DNA of 64,000 bases, taken from contig NZ_CDGG01000001.1 of assembly GCF_000821065.1 (NCBI RefSeq), positions 1,302,001 through 1,366,000 of the forward strand, in the 5' to 3' direction. Both the position numbers and the translations under genes were made by a program. The stretch is from Oceanobacillus oncorhynchi (GTDB lineage Bacteria; Bacillota; Bacilli; Bacillales; Amphibacillaceae). The notes beneath the pieces were generated by a model that saw nothing but the letters and a program-made list of their open reading frames with translations, did not search any database and had not been told where the DNA came from. Shown here in pieces: positions 63,707 to 64,000 of this stretch (its first letter is position 1; every line of letters starts with the position of its first letter).

Positions 63707-63982
63707 ATGATTGAGTTAAATGGAAAAACATATGAATTAATTGAAGAAAATAAAGAAGGCTTTGAAGCAGAAGCTGTGAAAGAGCGCTATTCAGAGGTTT
63801 TATCAAAATATGATTTTATCGTAGGCGATTGGGCGTATGAACAGCTTCGTTTAAAAGGGTTTTATCATGATAATCATGCCAAAGCACCAATAGATGCGAA
63901 AATCAGCTGTTTTCAGGATTATATTTATGAATACTGTAATTTCGGCTGTGCTTATTTTGTTTTGAAAAAGATGCAGAAATAA
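63707..63982 (+). CDS. yutD: YutD-family protein (DUF1027)
   Basis: A 91-residue cytoplasmic protein, MIELNGKTYELIEENKEGFE..., with family core YDFIVGDWAYEQLRLKGFYHDNHAKAPIDAKISCFQDYIYEYCNFGCAYFVLKK. Function unknown. The frame is open back to 63626, but ATG 63707 gives the usual N-terminus; its AAGGAGTG is 13 bases away, a longer gap than normal. Divergent from yutC, as in B. subtilis. Confidence 0.88.
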   Translation: MIELNGKTYELIEENKEGFEAEAVKERYSEVLSKYDFIVGDWAYEQLRLKGFYHDNHAKAPIDAKISCFQDYIYEYCNFGCAYFVLKKMQK

Positions 63983-64000
63983 AAGAAGTTCAATCTATCT

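Overview
The window is chromosomal DNA of a low-GC Gram-positive bacterium of the family Bacillaceae, most likely a marine, halotolerant or alkaliphilic member close to Oceanobacillus or Virgibacillus. The evidence is gene order shared with Bacillus subtilis (fadE-yusI-gcvH-yusF-yusE-metNPQ next to sufCDSUB; yunE-yunD-yunC-yunB, lytH-yutC-yutD; ydjFGHI), sporulation genes (lytH, yunB), SinR, a SigW-type promoter, strong AAGGAGG ribosome sites with many TTG/GTG starts, and several sodium-linked proteins (NaChBac-type sodium channel, SLC13, BASS, NhaC and SNF family transporters).

Layout. 1-5.6 kb: the 3' part of a fatty-acid oxidation acyl-CoA dehydrogenase, a voltage-gated sodium channel, DinB, an ArsC/Spx-like protein, a 582-bp terminal-inverted-repeat element, gcvH, a Toprim protein and a thioredoxin-like protein. 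5.6-14.3 kb: S-box riboswitch and metNIQ methionine importer, an unusual 63-codon ORF without a normal start codon, then the sufCDSUB Fe-S cluster assembly operon. 14.5-27 kb: a TraB-like lipoprotein, a repeat block, then one long assimilatory sulfate reduction and siroheme operon (yezD-cysH-sat-cysP-cysC-cysJ-cysI-sumT/hemD-sirB-sirC). 27-29.5 kb: anaerobic ribonucleotide reductase nrdDG behind two NrdR boxes exactly 32 bp apart. 29.6-36 kb: repeats, a Ca2+-type P-ATPase and a 770-residue protein with two class I isoprenoid-synthase-like halves. 36-41 kb: a DctS/DctR-like two-component system and the SLC13 carboxylate transporter it probably controls. 41-47 kb: SinR-like repressor, a three-gene ABC cassette, and a metal-ATPase / HMA chaperone / FLP regulator cluster behind a perfect FNR-type box. 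47-54 kb: GNAT, BASS transporter, a secreted NlpC/P60 protein lacking its catalytic cysteine, and the SigW-type ydjFGHI envelope-stress operon. 54-64 kb: a yunE pseudogene broken by frameshifts and by a small palindromic insertion, yunD, yunC, yunB, a lysine riboswitch with an NhaC-family transporter, an SNF/MetS amino-acid transporter, lytH, yutC and yutD.

How it fits together. Sulfur is the main theme: sulfate uptake and reduction to sulfide (16-27 kb), siroheme for the sulfite reductase, sulfur mobilisation by SufS/SufU into Fe-S clusters, and methionine import under a SAM riboswitch. The Fe-S and siroheme genes also serve CysH, CysI and NrdG.

The most interesting parts for follow-up are the tandem isoprenoid-synthase fusion (33169-35481), the FLP/CPG-ATPase cluster with an FNR box placed at -41.5 (43954-46927), the cysteine-less NlpC/P60 protein (48963-49916), the TIR and palindromic repeat families, and several very short genes.
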